DNA of 64,000 bases, from positions 139,026-203,025 of the forward strand of contig JALCBY010000002.1 of the NCBI GenBank assembly GCA_028066055.1. Direction: 5' to 3'. The notes beneath the pieces are model-generated. The model was given only the letters and a program-made list of their open reading frames with translations. It had not been told where the DNA came from and searched no databases. This DNA comes from Hyphomicrobiaceae bacterium. GTDB lineage: Bacteria; Pseudomonadota; Alphaproteobacteria; Rhizobiales; Methyloligellaceae. Positions within the stretch are counted from its first letter, which is position 1. Each line of letters starts with the position of its first letter. Positions 35,746-44,889 of this stretch are shown one piece after another. The translations under genes and the position numbers were made by a program.

Positions 35746-36332
35746 GGTTTTCTCGTCACTCCCAAAACTGGCTCCAGCAAACTCTTCAACGCGGCCCGGG
35801 CACGATGAAGCCTGGCCTTCAGCGTTCCTTCGGTCACATTGAGCAACGCAGCGGCTTCCACGGTGCTCAGTTCTTCGATGTCCCTGAGCAGCAATACGAT
35901 ACGAAGATTTTCCGGAAGTTCTTCAATTTTGCGTTTCACCAGGTCGTGTATCTCGGTGCTTTCAAAGATTTCCGCAGGCGTTGCCACCATCGACCAGGAC
36001 GCCTTGATACGACAGCCGAATTCATCGAACTTGGGGAGCAAATCGTCGATCGGATATTCGTCCCTTTGTTGACGGGAGCGAATTTTCATCAAAGCCGTGC
36101 TCACCAAAATCCGATAAAGCCACGACTTGAGCTTGGAGCGTCCTTCAAAGGTTTCAATCTTGTCAAACGCCCTCATGAACGCCTCCTGGACGCAATCTTC
36201 GGCCAAGGCTTCGTCCATCATGTAGCGCCGGGCAACGGAGAGCATCCAACCCGAATTTGCCCAGACAAATTCTTCCGCCGCACGCTCCTCTCCTTGCTTC
36301 AGACGAAATAGCAGTTCTTCCTCGGAGGGCAC
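35742..36332 (-). CDS. ECF RNA polymerase sigma factor
   Basis: The 196-residue product has region 2 (AEDCVQEAFMRAFDKIETFEGRSKLKSWLYRI in pieces) and region 4 (LRIVLLLRDIEELSTVEAAALLNVTEGTLKARLHRARAALKSLL). The start is GTG with AAGGA just upstream. It is the first gene of a coupled sigma/anti-sigma pair and probably autoregulated. The signal is unknown. Confidence 0.92.
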   Translation of the reverse strand: MPSEEELLFRLKQGEERAAEEFVWANSGWMLSVARRYMMDEALAEDCVQEAFMRAFDKIETFEGRSKLKSWLYRILVSTALMKIRSRQQRDEYPIDDLLPKFDEFGCRIKASWSMVATPAEIFESTEIHDLVKRKIEELPENLRIVLLLRDIEELSTVEAAALLNVTEGTLKARLHRARAALKSLLEPVLGVTRKP

Positions 36333-36537
36333 TGTCCTTATCCGCGCTATCTCAATTCAGGATGTTTCTCCCAAACTAGTTCCTCTTGACGGGCAGGACA
36401 GGTGCATTCCCGAAGGATTGAAAACTCCGGCTCTGATTGTGATCACAATTGAACAAACGTCACTGGCCCGATGCATGTTCTGGAACTCGCGGCGCGTGGC
36501 TGTTCCATGCCTTAGCGGGATCGCATGGACGAACGAA

Positions 36538-37215
36538 TCATTCCGGCCCGACCTGTTTGATCTGAAACGTCGTTTCGCCGTCTTTCCTGGAACTATAGGA
36601 AACGCGCACGCTTTTGGCGCCCTTGCAGTTGGTGAGCCGCCATTCTTCTTCCCACGCCAGCCCACCCTTGATACTCACTTTCGAGAGCGTATGGGTATCG
36701 AGAATGCGAATGCTGTCCTTGCCACTGCAGCCCGAACGAATCGCCAGGACGCGCTCCACGGGTATCAGCGTCTTCACGACATCGCGCTGCAGAACCACGT
36801 CAAACCGGCTGAGCGCATTGCCTGCCACAAGCGGCAAAAAGAGCAACTTCTTTTCGATATAGAGAACCAGAACCGCCCGTTCGACCGGTTTTCCACAACC
36901 CGTCACCTTGAGGACTTCCATCCACTGGGGCGGTATGCCGAGCCGTGCAAACCTGGTCGGGATCTGGGGTCTGCCCGCGTTGAGCCGCTCCACCTTCTCA
37001 GGCGTCGCGCATGCACCGATCCGGGCTTCATACTGCATTACTTCCTCGGCCAACTGGTCAAAATATCCATGCCCGTTGACGAATTTCCGGAAGGGTTCTC
37101 CGTTGATGTGCTCCGGCGGTTCGCCCGGACGGTGTTCCTGCGCAAACACGGTCGTAGCCAGGCTCGCTACAGCAAGCACTCCGACGAAAATCGTGATTGC
37201 GTGGCCCATCGGCAT
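36538..37215 (-). CDS. Secreted protein, unknown function
   Basis: ATG at 37215 follows AGAGG, but the start at 37209 is also possible. The 225-residue product has a signal peptide ending at VFAQ and then a mature domain with four to five cysteines (ARIGACATPEKVE, VTGCGKPV, SGCSGKDS, LTNCKGAKS). The spaced cysteines suggest disulfides in the periplasm. No family is recognised. It lies between the sigma operon and clpA. Confidence 0.6.
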   Translation of the reverse strand: MPMGHAITIFVGVLAVASLATTVFAQEHRPGEPPEHINGEPFRKFVNGHGYFDQLAEEVMQYEARIGACATPEKVERLNAGRPQIPTRFARLGIPPQWMEVLKVTGCGKPVERAVLVLYIEKKLLFLPLVAGNALSRFDVVLQRDVVKTLIPVERVLAIRSGCSGKDSIRILDTHTLSKVSIKGGLAWEEEWRLTNCKGAKSVRVSYSSRKDGETTFQIKQVGPE

Positions 37216-37358
37216 ATGACCTCTGGCAGTGGCCAATTCTCATGAACAGCCGGATGAAACACCGGACCGGACAGCGATCGGGCACTACGTGATCATGGTT
37301 TCCATTGCCCGGCCCCGACTAAGGATCGGGGCGGGCCGGTTACGCGCACGCAGACAAC

Positions 37359-39830
37359 TTACTTCGCGGGAAGAGGCACTTTGGGCACAGGGCTCGAGCC
37401 GCCGGAATTGGGCGGTTTCGGATTCGATTTGCCCGGCTTGGACTTGGCCACGGCCTTGCGTTTCGGCTTCGATGCCTTCTTCGGTTTCGCCTTGCGCGGC
37501 CCGCCCTTGCCGCCATCGCCGGCGCGCTTCGGACGACCCTTCGCATCCGCTTCGCTCAGATATTCGAAACCCAGAACTTTGGTGCCGTCCTTGTCCTCGA
37601 CAACGACGCGCACGACGCCGCCGCCCTTGAGCTTGCCGAACAGCAGTTCGTCCGCCAAAGGCCGCTTGATATGCTCCTGAATGACGCGGGCAAGCGGGCG
37701 GGCGCCGAACTTTTCGTCATACCCCTTAGTCGCGAGCCACTTGTTCGCCTCTTCGGTCAGCTCGATCGTGACGTTGCGGTCGTCGAGCTGGGCCTCCAAC
37801 TCGAAAACGAACTTGTCGACAACTTTGGAGATCACCTCCGGCGGCAGGTTCGAGAAAGCGATCGTCGCGTCGAGACGATTGCGGAATTCGGGCGTGAACA
37901 TGCGGTTGATCGCTTCTTCATCGTCCCCTTCCCGCTTGGACCGGTTAAACCCGATCGGCGGCTTGGCAAGATCCGCCGCGCCCGCATTGGTCGTCATGAT
38001 CAGGATGACGTTACGGAAATCGACCTTCTTGCCGTTGTGATCGGTCAGCTTGCCGTGATCCATCACCTGCAAAAGGATATTGAACAGATCCATATGCGCT
38101 TTCTCGATCTCGTCGAGCAGAAGCACGCAGTGCGGGTGCTGGTCGACACCGTCCGTCAACAGCCCGCCCTGATCGAACCCGACATACCCCGGAGGCGCAC
38201 CGATCAAACGGGACACGGTATGGCGCTCCATGTATTCCGACATGTCGAAGCGCAACAATTCGACGCCGAGCAACAAGGCCAGCTGCTTTGCGACCTCGGT
38301 CTTGCCGACACCGGTCGGCCCGGAGAACAGATAGCAGCCAATGGGCTTTTCAGGCTCGCGCAGTCCGGCGCGTGAAAGCTTGATCGCCGCAGACAATGCA
38401 GTGATGGCCTGGTTCTGGCCGAACACCACGCGTTTCAGGTCCCGCTCCAGATTGTTCAGCACCTCGAAGTCGGACTTGGTGATGGTCTTGGGCGGTATCC
38501 GCGCCATGGTGGCGACCGTCGCTTCGATCTCCTTGACGCCGATCGTCTTGCGGCGGCGGCTCTCCGGAACGAGCATCTGTGACGCGCCGGTTTCGTCGAT
38601 CACGTCAATCGCCTTGTCCGGGAGACGGCGGTCATGGATGTATTTCGCCGAAAGCTCGACAGCGGATTTCAGCGCCTGATTGGTGTAGCGGATCTTGTGG
38701 AACTCCTCGAAGTAAGGCTTCAGCCCCTTGAGGATCGCAATCGTGTCTTCGATGCTCGGTTCCTGAAGGTCGATCTTCTGGAAGCGGCGGACCAGCGCCC
38801 GGTCCTTCTCGAAGTGCTGGCGATATTCCTTGTATGTCGTCGACCCGATGCAGCGCAGCGTGCCGCTCTGCAGCGCGGGCTTGAGCAGGTTTGACGCATC
38901 CATCGCGCCCCCGGAGGTGGCGCCTGCGCCAATCACCGTGTGGATTTCGTCAATGAACATGATGGCGCCCGGATAGGCCTCGATCTCTCGGACCACCGCC
39001 TTCAGACGTTCCTCGAAATCGCCGCGATAGCGTGTGCCCGCGAGCAGCGCACCCATATCGAGCTGGAAGATCGTCGCGCTTTCAAGCACATCGGGCACCT
39101 CGCCGCGCACGATCCGGCGCGCCAGCCCTTCCGCAACAGCCGTCTTGCCCACGCCGGGCTCGCCAACGAACAACGGATTATTCTTCTGGCGCCGGCACAG
39201 CACCTGGATGGTGCGGTGAATTTCCGCGTCGCGCCCGATCAGCGGGTCGATACGCCCGTCACGCGCCTTTTCATTCAGATTGACGCAGTAGACATCGAGG
39301 GCATCGGCCCGGCGCTTCTTGTCGTCCGCACCGTCCATGGTCGCGGCATCCTCGTCGACCCCCCGGACCTCGCGCGGTTCCGACATGCTGGTGCGTTTGG
39401 CGATCCCGTGACTGATATAGTTGACCGCGTCGAAACGGGTCATGTCCTGCTCCTGCAGGAAGAACGCCGCGTGGCTCTCACGCTCGGCAAAAATGGCGAC
39501 GAGCACATTGGCGCCCGTCACTTCTTCGCGGCCCGACGACTGGACATGCACAACGGCACGGTGGATCACCCGCTGGAAACCCGCAGTCGGCTGCGCTTCC
39601 GAACTGTCATTGATGATCAGTCCCTCGAGCTCGTTGTCGATATAGTCCACGAGCTTGTCGCGCAGCTCGTCGAGATCGACATCGCAGGCGCGCATCACGG
39701 CTGAGGCATCGCTGTCGTCGAGCAGCGCGAGCAGCAGATGCTCCAGCGTCGCATATTCGTGGCTGCGCTCGTTGGCATACTCCAGCGCGCGGTGCAGCGC
39801 CTGTTCAAGACTGGACGAAAATGACGTCAC
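37359..39830 (-). CDS. clpA: ATP-dependent Clp protease ATP-binding subunit ClpA
   Basis: The 823-residue AAA+ unfoldase has two N-terminal Clp repeats (first about 140 residues) and two nucleotide-binding domains. Walker A motifs are GEPGVGKTAV and GPTGVGKTEV; Walker B motifs are IMFIDEIHTVIGAG and LLLDEIEKAH. It works with ClpP. The C-terminus carries about 70 extra residues rich in Lys, Pro and Gly, beyond the usual ClpA end. It is nine bases downstream of clpS, so the two are one unit. Confidence 0.96.
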   Translation of the reverse strand: MTSFSSSLEQALHRALEYANERSHEYATLEHLLLALLDDSDASAVMRACDVDLDELRDKLVDYIDNELEGLIINDSSEAQPTAGFQRVIHRAVVHVQSSGREEVTGANVLVAIFAERESHAAFFLQEQDMTRFDAVNYISHGIAKRTSMSEPREVRGVDEDAATMDGADDKKRRADALDVYCVNLNEKARDGRIDPLIGRDAEIHRTIQVLCRRQKNNPLFVGEPGVGKTAVAEGLARRIVRGEVPDVLESATIFQLDMGALLAGTRYRGDFEERLKAVVREIEAYPGAIMFIDEIHTVIGAGATSGGAMDASNLLKPALQSGTLRCIGSTTYKEYRQHFEKDRALVRRFQKIDLQEPSIEDTIAILKGLKPYFEEFHKIRYTNQALKSAVELSAKYIHDRRLPDKAIDVIDETGASQMLVPESRRRKTIGVKEIEATVATMARIPPKTITKSDFEVLNNLERDLKRVVFGQNQAITALSAAIKLSRAGLREPEKPIGCYLFSGPTGVGKTEVAKQLALLLGVELLRFDMSEYMERHTVSRLIGAPPGYVGFDQGGLLTDGVDQHPHCVLLLDEIEKAHMDLFNILLQVMDHGKLTDHNGKKVDFRNVILIMTTNAGAADLAKPPIGFNRSKREGDDEEAINRMFTPEFRNRLDATIAFSNLPPEVISKVVDKFVFELEAQLDDRNVTIELTEEANKWLATKGYDEKFGARPLARVIQEHIKRPLADELLFGKLKGGGVVRVVVEDKDGTKVLGFEYLSEADAKGRPKRAGDGGKGGPRKAKPKKASKPKRKAVAKSKPGKSNPKPPNSGGSSPVPKVPLPAK

Positions 39831-39839
39831 GGGTCGGCC

Positions 39840-40169
39840 TCACTCCTTTTCCATCGTGCATTGCAGCGGGTGCTCGTTCTGCCGGGAGAAATTCATCACC
39901 TGGGCAACCTTGGTCTCCGCCACCTCGTAGGTGTAGACACCACATACCCCAACACCCTTTTGGTGAACATGCAACATGATACGCGTCGCGTCATCGCGCG
40001 TTTTGTTGAAGAAGCGTTCCAGGATATAGACGACGAATTCCATCGGCGTGTAATCATCGTTCAACAAGAGAACCTTGTAGAGGCTCGGCTTCTTTGTCTT
40101 GGGCTTGGTTTCGGTGACGACACCCGTTCCACCATCGACCGGCCGCTTGTTGGAATCTTTTTCCGACAT
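39840..40169 (-). CDS. clpS: ATP-dependent Clp protease adaptor ClpS
   Basis: From ATG at 40169 the product has 109 residues, typical of ClpS. It has a disordered N-terminus and the N-degron binding fold with [25 protein letters not shown], then the [25 protein letters not shown] stretch. ClpS delivers N-end-rule substrates to ClpA, the neighbouring gene. An earlier in-frame start at 40199 exists but lacks conserved content. Confidence 0.95.
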   Translation of the reverse strand: MSEKDSNKRPVDGGTGVVTETKPKTKKPSLYKVLLLNDDYTPMEFVVYILERFFNKTRDDATRIMLHVHQKGVGVCGVYTYEVAETKVAQVMNFSRQNEHPLQCTMEKE

Positions 40170-40371
40170 CTCAAGAGTCTCGCTTCCGGTCCTTCCCACC
40201 GCTCTTTCGAAGATCTCAAAGACCGCTTCTTTACGTCACGCAGCAAACTTCGGCACACACGCACAACCGCATTTTAGCGGAAGCTGCGCCCCGCCTGCAA
40301 ATCACTCCACATTGATATATGTAGCGTCATGATCATATGCGACCCAAATGTGACATGAGTCGCAACATGAC

Positions 40372-40399
40372 AAAAAAAGACCCGGCGGAACGCCGGGTC
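40372..40399 (-). terminator. Rho-independent terminator of the phasin gene
   Basis: On the minus strand a 9-bp G/C-rich stem (GACCCGGCG, loop TTC, CGCCGGGTC) is followed by seven T residues. It lies 44 bases beyond the phasin stop codon. It is a classical intrinsic terminator and isolates phasin from clpS. Confidence 0.9.
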
Positions 40400-40442
40400 A
40401 GATCTTGGAAGGAGGACTTTACGTCCAGAAGTCTGAGGCGCG

Positions 40443-40769
40443 TTACGCCTTCTTGGTAAATGCAGTCTCGACGGGCTTGTAAGCTTCCTTGGCGAGGTCG
40501 ACATACATCTCGCCGAGCTTCGTCACCTGGGAAACATAATCCTCATAGGCCTTCTTGGCATATGTGGTCTGAACTTCGATCGCCTGCTCGACGGACTTCA
40601 CGCCGATCAGCTTCTCGTAAGCCGCGGTGCTGTCCTCGATTGCCTTCTTGGTGTAGTCGGTCACCTCGGTGGCAATGGCCTGCACACCCTTGTTGAACTC
40701 GCCGAAAGTCTTGACGGCAACGTCAAAATTCTGCTGACCCGCTTTTTGGATGTCCTCAAAGCCTTTCAT
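40443..40769 (-). CDS. Phasin family protein
   Basis: From ATG at 40769, which has GGAG six bases upstream, the product has 108 residues. It is a single amphipathic helical phasin_2 domain (FEDIQKAGQQNFDVAVKTF, IEDSTAAYEKLIGVKSVEQAIEVQ). Phasins coat polyhydroxyalkanoate granules. The ATG at 40796 would add MEMRPMEMD. The promoter region carries phased operator-like repeats, and an intrinsic terminator follows. It stands as a single-gene unit. Confidence 0.9.
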   Translation of the reverse strand: MKGFEDIQKAGQQNFDVAVKTFGEFNKGVQAIATEVTDYTKKAIEDSTAAYEKLIGVKSVEQAIEVQTTYAKKAYEDYVSQVTKLGEMYVDLAKEAYKPVETAFTKKA

Positions 40770-40852
40770 GTCCATCTCCATTGGTCTCATCTCCATTTTC
40801 TAATTGGGAGGCCCGCACCGCATTTGTTTGGCTTGCGGAACCGCGTGTATCT

Positions 40853-40913
40853 TGCAACGCACAATTTGATATATGCGCTGCACAATTTTTGTCAATATAT
40901 TTTTTGCACTGCA
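40853..40913 (-). promoter_or_regulatory. Phasin promoter with three phased TGC-N3-GCA operators
   Basis: Reading toward the phasin gene on the minus strand, a -35 TTGACA lies at 40890-40895 and a -10 TATATC at 40868-40873, separated by 16 bases. Three TGC-N3-GCA motifs occur at 40853-40861, 40874-40882 and 40905-40913, each continuing as CAAT. Their starts are 21 and 31 bases apart, two and three turns of the helix. One lies downstream of the -10, one fills the spacer, and one lies beyond the -35. The TGC-N3-GCA core resembles the reported PhaR site CTGC-N3-GCAG of Paracoccus, so repression by a PhaR-type regulator is likely. Confidence 0.75.
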
Positions 40914-41077
40914 CAATAAAAATGCTACAACTGCCGAATTAACCAGTTGGTAACACCCGGAGCCCTACGCTTGGCGGGTTGGACGCTTGCTGGTGGAGGC
41001 GTTCTGTGACCGGGCGAAATCCGTACCGGTCCAGCATAACGTATTAGGGGTTCGAGGCTTCGGCTTCGTGGGTCATT

Positions 41078-42370
41078 GTGGGTAGGTGCTTGCGGCTGCG
41101 CCGGTCGTGGACTCGGCGCTGGACGACGATCATTCTTCTGTGCCTTGTCACGGTTGTGGCACTGTCGGCCGGCCGGTCCGGCAGCGCGAACGCTGCGTCA
41201 TATGCGGCCATGGTCGTCGACGGTCACACAGGCAAGATCCTGTATTCACGTCAGGGCGACGCCACACGATACCCGGCATCTCTTACAAAAATCATGACGT
41301 TGTTCCTGCTGTTCGATTATATCGAGGCCGGAAAGTTCAAAGAGACGTCGAAACTCAAGGTCAGCAAGACCGCGGCCAAACAACCGCCGTCAAAAATCGG
41401 CGTGAAGCCGGGACAAACCATCTATGTCCGCGACGCAATCAAGGCACTGGTGACGAAATCGGCGAATGACGTCGCGGTGGTCGTTGCGGAAAATATTGCA
41501 GGGACAGAAGCAAACTTCGCCAAGCTCATGACCGCAAAGGCGCGGGCAATCGGCATGAAAAAGACCGTGTTCAAAAACGCATCCGGCCTGCCGAACAAGC
41601 ATCAGGTGACAACCGCACGTGACATGATCACGCTCGCCAACCGGCTGATGTTCGATCACCCCGAGCGGTATCGATACTTCAGCCACAAATACTTCAAATA
41701 TCGCGGCAAAAAATACCGGAACCATAACCGGCTCCTGTTCGACTACAAGGGAACGGACGGCATCAAGACCGGCTACACCCGCGCCTCGGGCTTCAATCTG
41801 CTGGCCAACGTCCGGCGCGGCAAAAAGCATCTGATAGCCGTGGTGTTCGGAGGCAAGACATCGAAACGGCGCAACGCAAACATGCGCGCCATTCTTAACA
41901 AGTCGTTCCCGCGTGCGACAGCCAGGCTGCCGAAAAAATATCAGAAGAAAAAACAGCCTGTCATGGCGACCGCAGCGCCAACTTTTCCAGTCGTGCCGGC
42001 CACACCTGCCGAAAAGCCGTATGCGCTCGCACAAGGGTCAGCTCAAAGCAGTCCCATACCGCCTTCACCGACCCCGAAGCCCGCACCGCTACAAAACGAC
42101 ACCGGAGAGCGGCCCCAGAAAAAGGGCCGCTATCACATTCAGGTTGGTGCCTATTCCAACCGCGACGACGCCATGGAACGGCTGGCGTCCATTCAGACCA
42201 AGGCAGGAGATGTCATTCGCGGCCATCCGCCGCTGACCACCGCGCTCGTGGAACCCAAACGCAGCCTGTATCGCGCCCGTTTTGCCGGTTTCACGCGCAG
42301 CGCCGCCCTTACCGCCTGCGCGCGGCTGAAAAAACGCGCCATCACCTGTGTCGTGATGTCGGCCGAGTAG
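41078..42370 (+). CDS. D-alanyl-D-alanine carboxypeptidase with C-terminal SPOR domain
   Basis: The start is GTG at 41078, the first start in frame; it gives 430 residues. A signal peptide ends near residue 40. The penicillin-binding motifs are S68-L-T-K71, SAND near residue 128 and KTGYTRAS near 229. A basic, proline-rich linker of about 80 residues leads to a SPOR domain (YHIQVGAYSNRDDAMERLASIQ) that binds denuded septal peptidoglycan. This targets the enzyme to the division site, where it trims stem peptides. Confidence 0.92.
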   Translation: MGRCLRLRRSWTRRWTTIILLCLVTVVALSAGRSGSANAASYAAMVVDGHTGKILYSRQGDATRYPASLTKIMTLFLLFDYIEAGKFKETSKLKVSKTAAKQPPSKIGVKPGQTIYVRDAIKALVTKSANDVAVVVAENIAGTEANFAKLMTAKARAIGMKKTVFKNASGLPNKHQVTTARDMITLANRLMFDHPERYRYFSHKYFKYRGKKYRNHNRLLFDYKGTDGIKTGYTRASGFNLLANVRRGKKHLIAVVFGGKTSKRRNANMRAILNKSFPRATARLPKKYQKKKQPVMATAAPTFPVVPATPAEKPYALAQGSAQSSPIPPSPTPKPAPLQNDTGERPQKKGRYHIQVGAYSNRDDAMERLASIQTKAGDVIRGHPPLTTALVEPKRSLYRARFAGFTRSAALTACARLKKRAITCVVMSAE

Positions 42371-42384
42371 CCCGATTCACACCG

Positions 42385-43101
42385 TTACGATCCAAGCAGC
42401 AAGTCCTTCGCCTGGTTGATCTTGGCCGCGAAATAGGTCGAGCCGCCATGATCGGGATGCATTTTCTTCATCAGGTTCCTGTGCGCCCGTCGGATGTCCG
42501 ATTTGCTTGCGCCGGGTTCCAGTCCGAGGATCTCATAAGCCTCGTCCGTGCTCATCGGACCATCGGCCTGGCCCGTGCCCTGGTCTGAGGAGCGGCTCTG
42601 GCCGGCTTGAGCATGCCAGTCGGGAAAACGGCGATCGAGATAGGCTTCTATGAGCTGAGCCGCTTGTGGATCGGATGTCCTGCATTCTCCCAGGAGTGCG
42701 AGAAGTTCAGGCTCGTCGAGCGAAGACAATGGATGCGACGCGAACCTTCCCTTGAGCACCGTGCCTTCCATGTCGCCGGTATCGTGATCGAGCTCCATCT
42801 CGATGTTCTGCGTGCGCACGCGCGAAGTTTGACCTGCACTCTTTCGCGCGCTGCCTGGAAACGGACTGAAACCACCCGCACCGGAGAAGTTCCGCCCCAG
42901 GAGCGACATTGCCACGATACCCAGTGGAACGGCGAAGACGAACCGACCGGTCACCGCGAAAAATGCGGCCAGCAGGAGCGCGCTGAGCCCCGCGATCTTG
43001 CGCAGCGTTCGCGCCAGATCCTTCGGATTGGCATTGAGAAAGGCGCGCAGCCCCACAATCACCAGGACAACAATCACAATGCCAATGAGGAGATACTGCA
43101 T
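42385..43101 (-). CDS. Membrane-anchored DnaJ-domain protein
   Basis: The 238-residue protein has two or three hydrophobic N-terminal helices (about residues 2-18, 38-55 and 55-70) and a middle acidic linker. A C-terminal J domain starts near residue 185 (TDEAYEILGLEPGASKSDIRRAHRNLMKKMHPDHGGS in pieces), with the HPD motif intact. The arrangement matches small J-proteins related to mitochondrial Tim14/Pam18. It is downstream of the VWA gene, 21 bases apart. Confidence 0.88.
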   Translation of the reverse strand: MQYLLIGIVIVVLVIVGLRAFLNANPKDLARTLRKIAGLSALLLAAFFAVTGRFVFAVPLGIVAMSLLGRNFSGAGGFSPFPGSARKSAGQTSRVRTQNIEMELDHDTGDMEGTVLKGRFASHPLSSLDEPELLALLGECRTSDPQAAQLIEAYLDRRFPDWHAQAGQSRSSDQGTGQADGPMSTDEAYEILGLEPGASKSDIRRAHRNLMKKMHPDHGGSTYFAAKINQAKDLLLGS

Positions 43102-43122
43102 ACGATTTTTACGCGCGCGGCC

Positions 43123-43872
43123 TTAGCTCAGTTGCTCCAGCAATGCACGCGCACCGCCTCCCGCGCCACTATAGTTTTCAAGTGCCTTGCGGCCACCGGC
43201 GGCATATACGGCGACCGCTGAAAGAAGATCTTTCAGTTGCGAGGCGGAGCCCGCGTCGAACCGGCAGAATGCGCCACCCGTCAGGCGTGCGATTTCACGA
43301 AATGCCATTTCCGCTCCGGGTTCGCGACCCTCCTGAAAAAGGAAAACCGGCATTCCCAGCAGCCCGAGTTCTCCGGCGATTGCCGCGAGATCGTCGACAT
43401 TCTCCTCCATGCAGTCGCCCACATACACCATAGCGTTGACTTTGGTCTTGTTCGTTTCCTTGCGCGCGTGTTTGAGCACCCGCTCTATTTGCGTGTGGCC
43501 GCCACGGCAGGAGACCTGCGTCATCAAGCCGGCCAGCGCTTCGGGGTCCTTGACCCACTTGCTCGCCCGGCACTCGCCGAATCCGCGAAAGTACAAAAGC
43601 TGTACGTCAAGTCCGCCGACCGCTTTCACCGCGGCAAACATATTGGCCTGAAGTCCAAGCGCCATGTCCCAGGTCGGCTGACGGCTCATGGTGGCGTCCA
43701 TGGCGAAGATCAGACGGCCGCGCGCACCGCTGGCCTGCGTCGTCTCCAGCGACTTCACCTTGTTGAGAAACGCATCAATTTCCGAAGCGCTGGACTGCGC
43801 CTCCGGCAGGGTGTCCGGCCGGTCGGCTTCGGTGACGCTCCGGTTCTTGTGCTCTGTCTTGTCGTTGGCCAT
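43123..43872 (-). CDS. VWA-domain protein
   Basis: ATG at 43872 has AGGCGG upstream and gives a 249-residue cytoplasmic protein. After 50 disordered residues comes a von Willebrand A fold with the metal-ion site DATMS (D59, T61, S63), QVSCRGGHTQIERVLKHA and MVYVGDCMEENVDDL. The family is often linked to multiprotein assembly. Pairing with the J-protein gene is seen in other alphaproteobacteria. The role is unknown. Confidence 0.85.
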   Translation of the reverse strand: MANDKTEHKNRSVTEADRPDTLPEAQSSASEIDAFLNKVKSLETTQASGARGRLIFAMDATMSRQPTWDMALGLQANMFAAVKAVGGLDVQLLYFRGFGECRASKWVKDPEALAGLMTQVSCRGGHTQIERVLKHARKETNKTKVNAMVYVGDCMEENVDDLAAIAGELGLLGMPVFLFQEGREPGAEMAFREIARLTGGAFCRFDAGSASQLKDLLSAVAVYAAGGRKALENYSGAGGGARALLEQLS

Positions 43873-44007
43873 AACTTGCCGCCTCATACGTCAATCGATT
43901 TTCCAGATTCTGAAAAACGATTGCGGCGAAACAGTATAATCCCTTTCTATAACGCGCTTTCAAATAAATGGGCGTAAAAGCGGCTCGCATCAACCGAAGC
44001 GATCAAC

Positions 44008-44889
44008 ATGACGCAGGAAACGATCAGAACCGTCCAGACCGTATCGGAGCTCCGCAAAGCTGTCGGGACGTGGCGCTCAGCCAACCGGAAGGTTGTTCTG
44101 GTTCCGACAATGGGCGCGCTTCACGAAGGTCATCTTTCACTCGTCCGCCTCGCGAAAGAGACCGGCGAGCGCGTTGTCGTCTCGATATTCGTCAATCCCG
44201 CGCAGTTCGCACCCAACGAGGATTTCGACAGTTACCCGCGAACTTTCGAGGATGACCTTGAACAGCTTGCGAAACTGAAGGTTGACCTCGTGTTCGCACC
44301 GCCGCGCGACGAGGTCTATCCGGATGATTTTTCCACGCACGTCACGGTCGCCGGCCTGAGCGAAGGGCTGTGCGGTGCGTCGCGTCCGCATTTCTTCGGC
44401 GGCGTCGCCACCGTCGTCGCCAAGCTGCTCAACCAGTGCCGGCCCGATGTCGCGATCTTCGGCGAAAAGGATTATCAGCAACTGCTTGTCATTCGCCGCA
44501 TGGCACGCGATCTCGATACGGGCGCGGAGGTCGTCGGCGGACCGATAGTTCGCGAGAGCGACGGTCTCGCCATGTCGTCGCGTAACGCATACCTGACCCC
44601 CGACGAGCGCAAACATGCTCCAGAGCTGTACGGAACACTTAAGGACATCGCCGCGGGCTTGGCTACCGGCGCGATGGTGGCGCCTTTGCTGGAGAAGGGC
44701 CGTGAGCGATTGAGCGGTGCGGGATTCGATGTCGATTATCTCGAGGTGCGCAATGCCGACACGCTGCAACCGATTGAAGGACATGTCCGGGAGCCGGCAC
44801 GCGTCTTCGGGGCGGCCATGCTCGGAAAAACACGGCTTATCGACAATGTTGCGGTTCCAGGTTCGGGCGTGCAGGCTCGCGCTATATGA
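44008..44889 (+). CDS. panC: Pantothenate synthetase
   Basis: The 293-residue enzyme condenses pantoate and beta-alanine using ATP in coenzyme A synthesis. Signature motifs are VPTMGALHEGHLSLVRLA near residue 32 (HIGH-like), VSIFVNPAQFAPNEDF, FGEKDYQQLLVIRRM near 150, and IVRESDGLAMSSRNAYL near 187 (KMSKS-like). The length is typical. It overlaps the converging DUF1489 gene by eight bases. panB is not in the window. Confidence 0.96.
   Translation: MTQETIRTVQTVSELRKAVGTWRSANRKVVLVPTMGALHEGHLSLVRLAKETGERVVVSIFVNPAQFAPNEDFDSYPRTFEDDLEQLAKLKVDLVFAPPRDEVYPDDFSTHVTVAGLSEGLCGASRPHFFGGVATVVAKLLNQCRPDVAIFGEKDYQQLLVIRRMARDLDTGAEVVGGPIVRESDGLAMSSRNAYLTPDERKHAPELYGTLKDIAAGLATGAMVAPLLEKGRERLSGAGFDVDYLEVRNADTLQPIEGHVREPARVFGAAMLGKTRLIDNVAVPGSGVQARAI

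Noticed and set aside
40853-40919. Three short repeats considered as a CRISPR fragment
   Set aside because: The repeats are 9-15 bases, the spacers unequal and no cas gene is present; operator sites explain them better.
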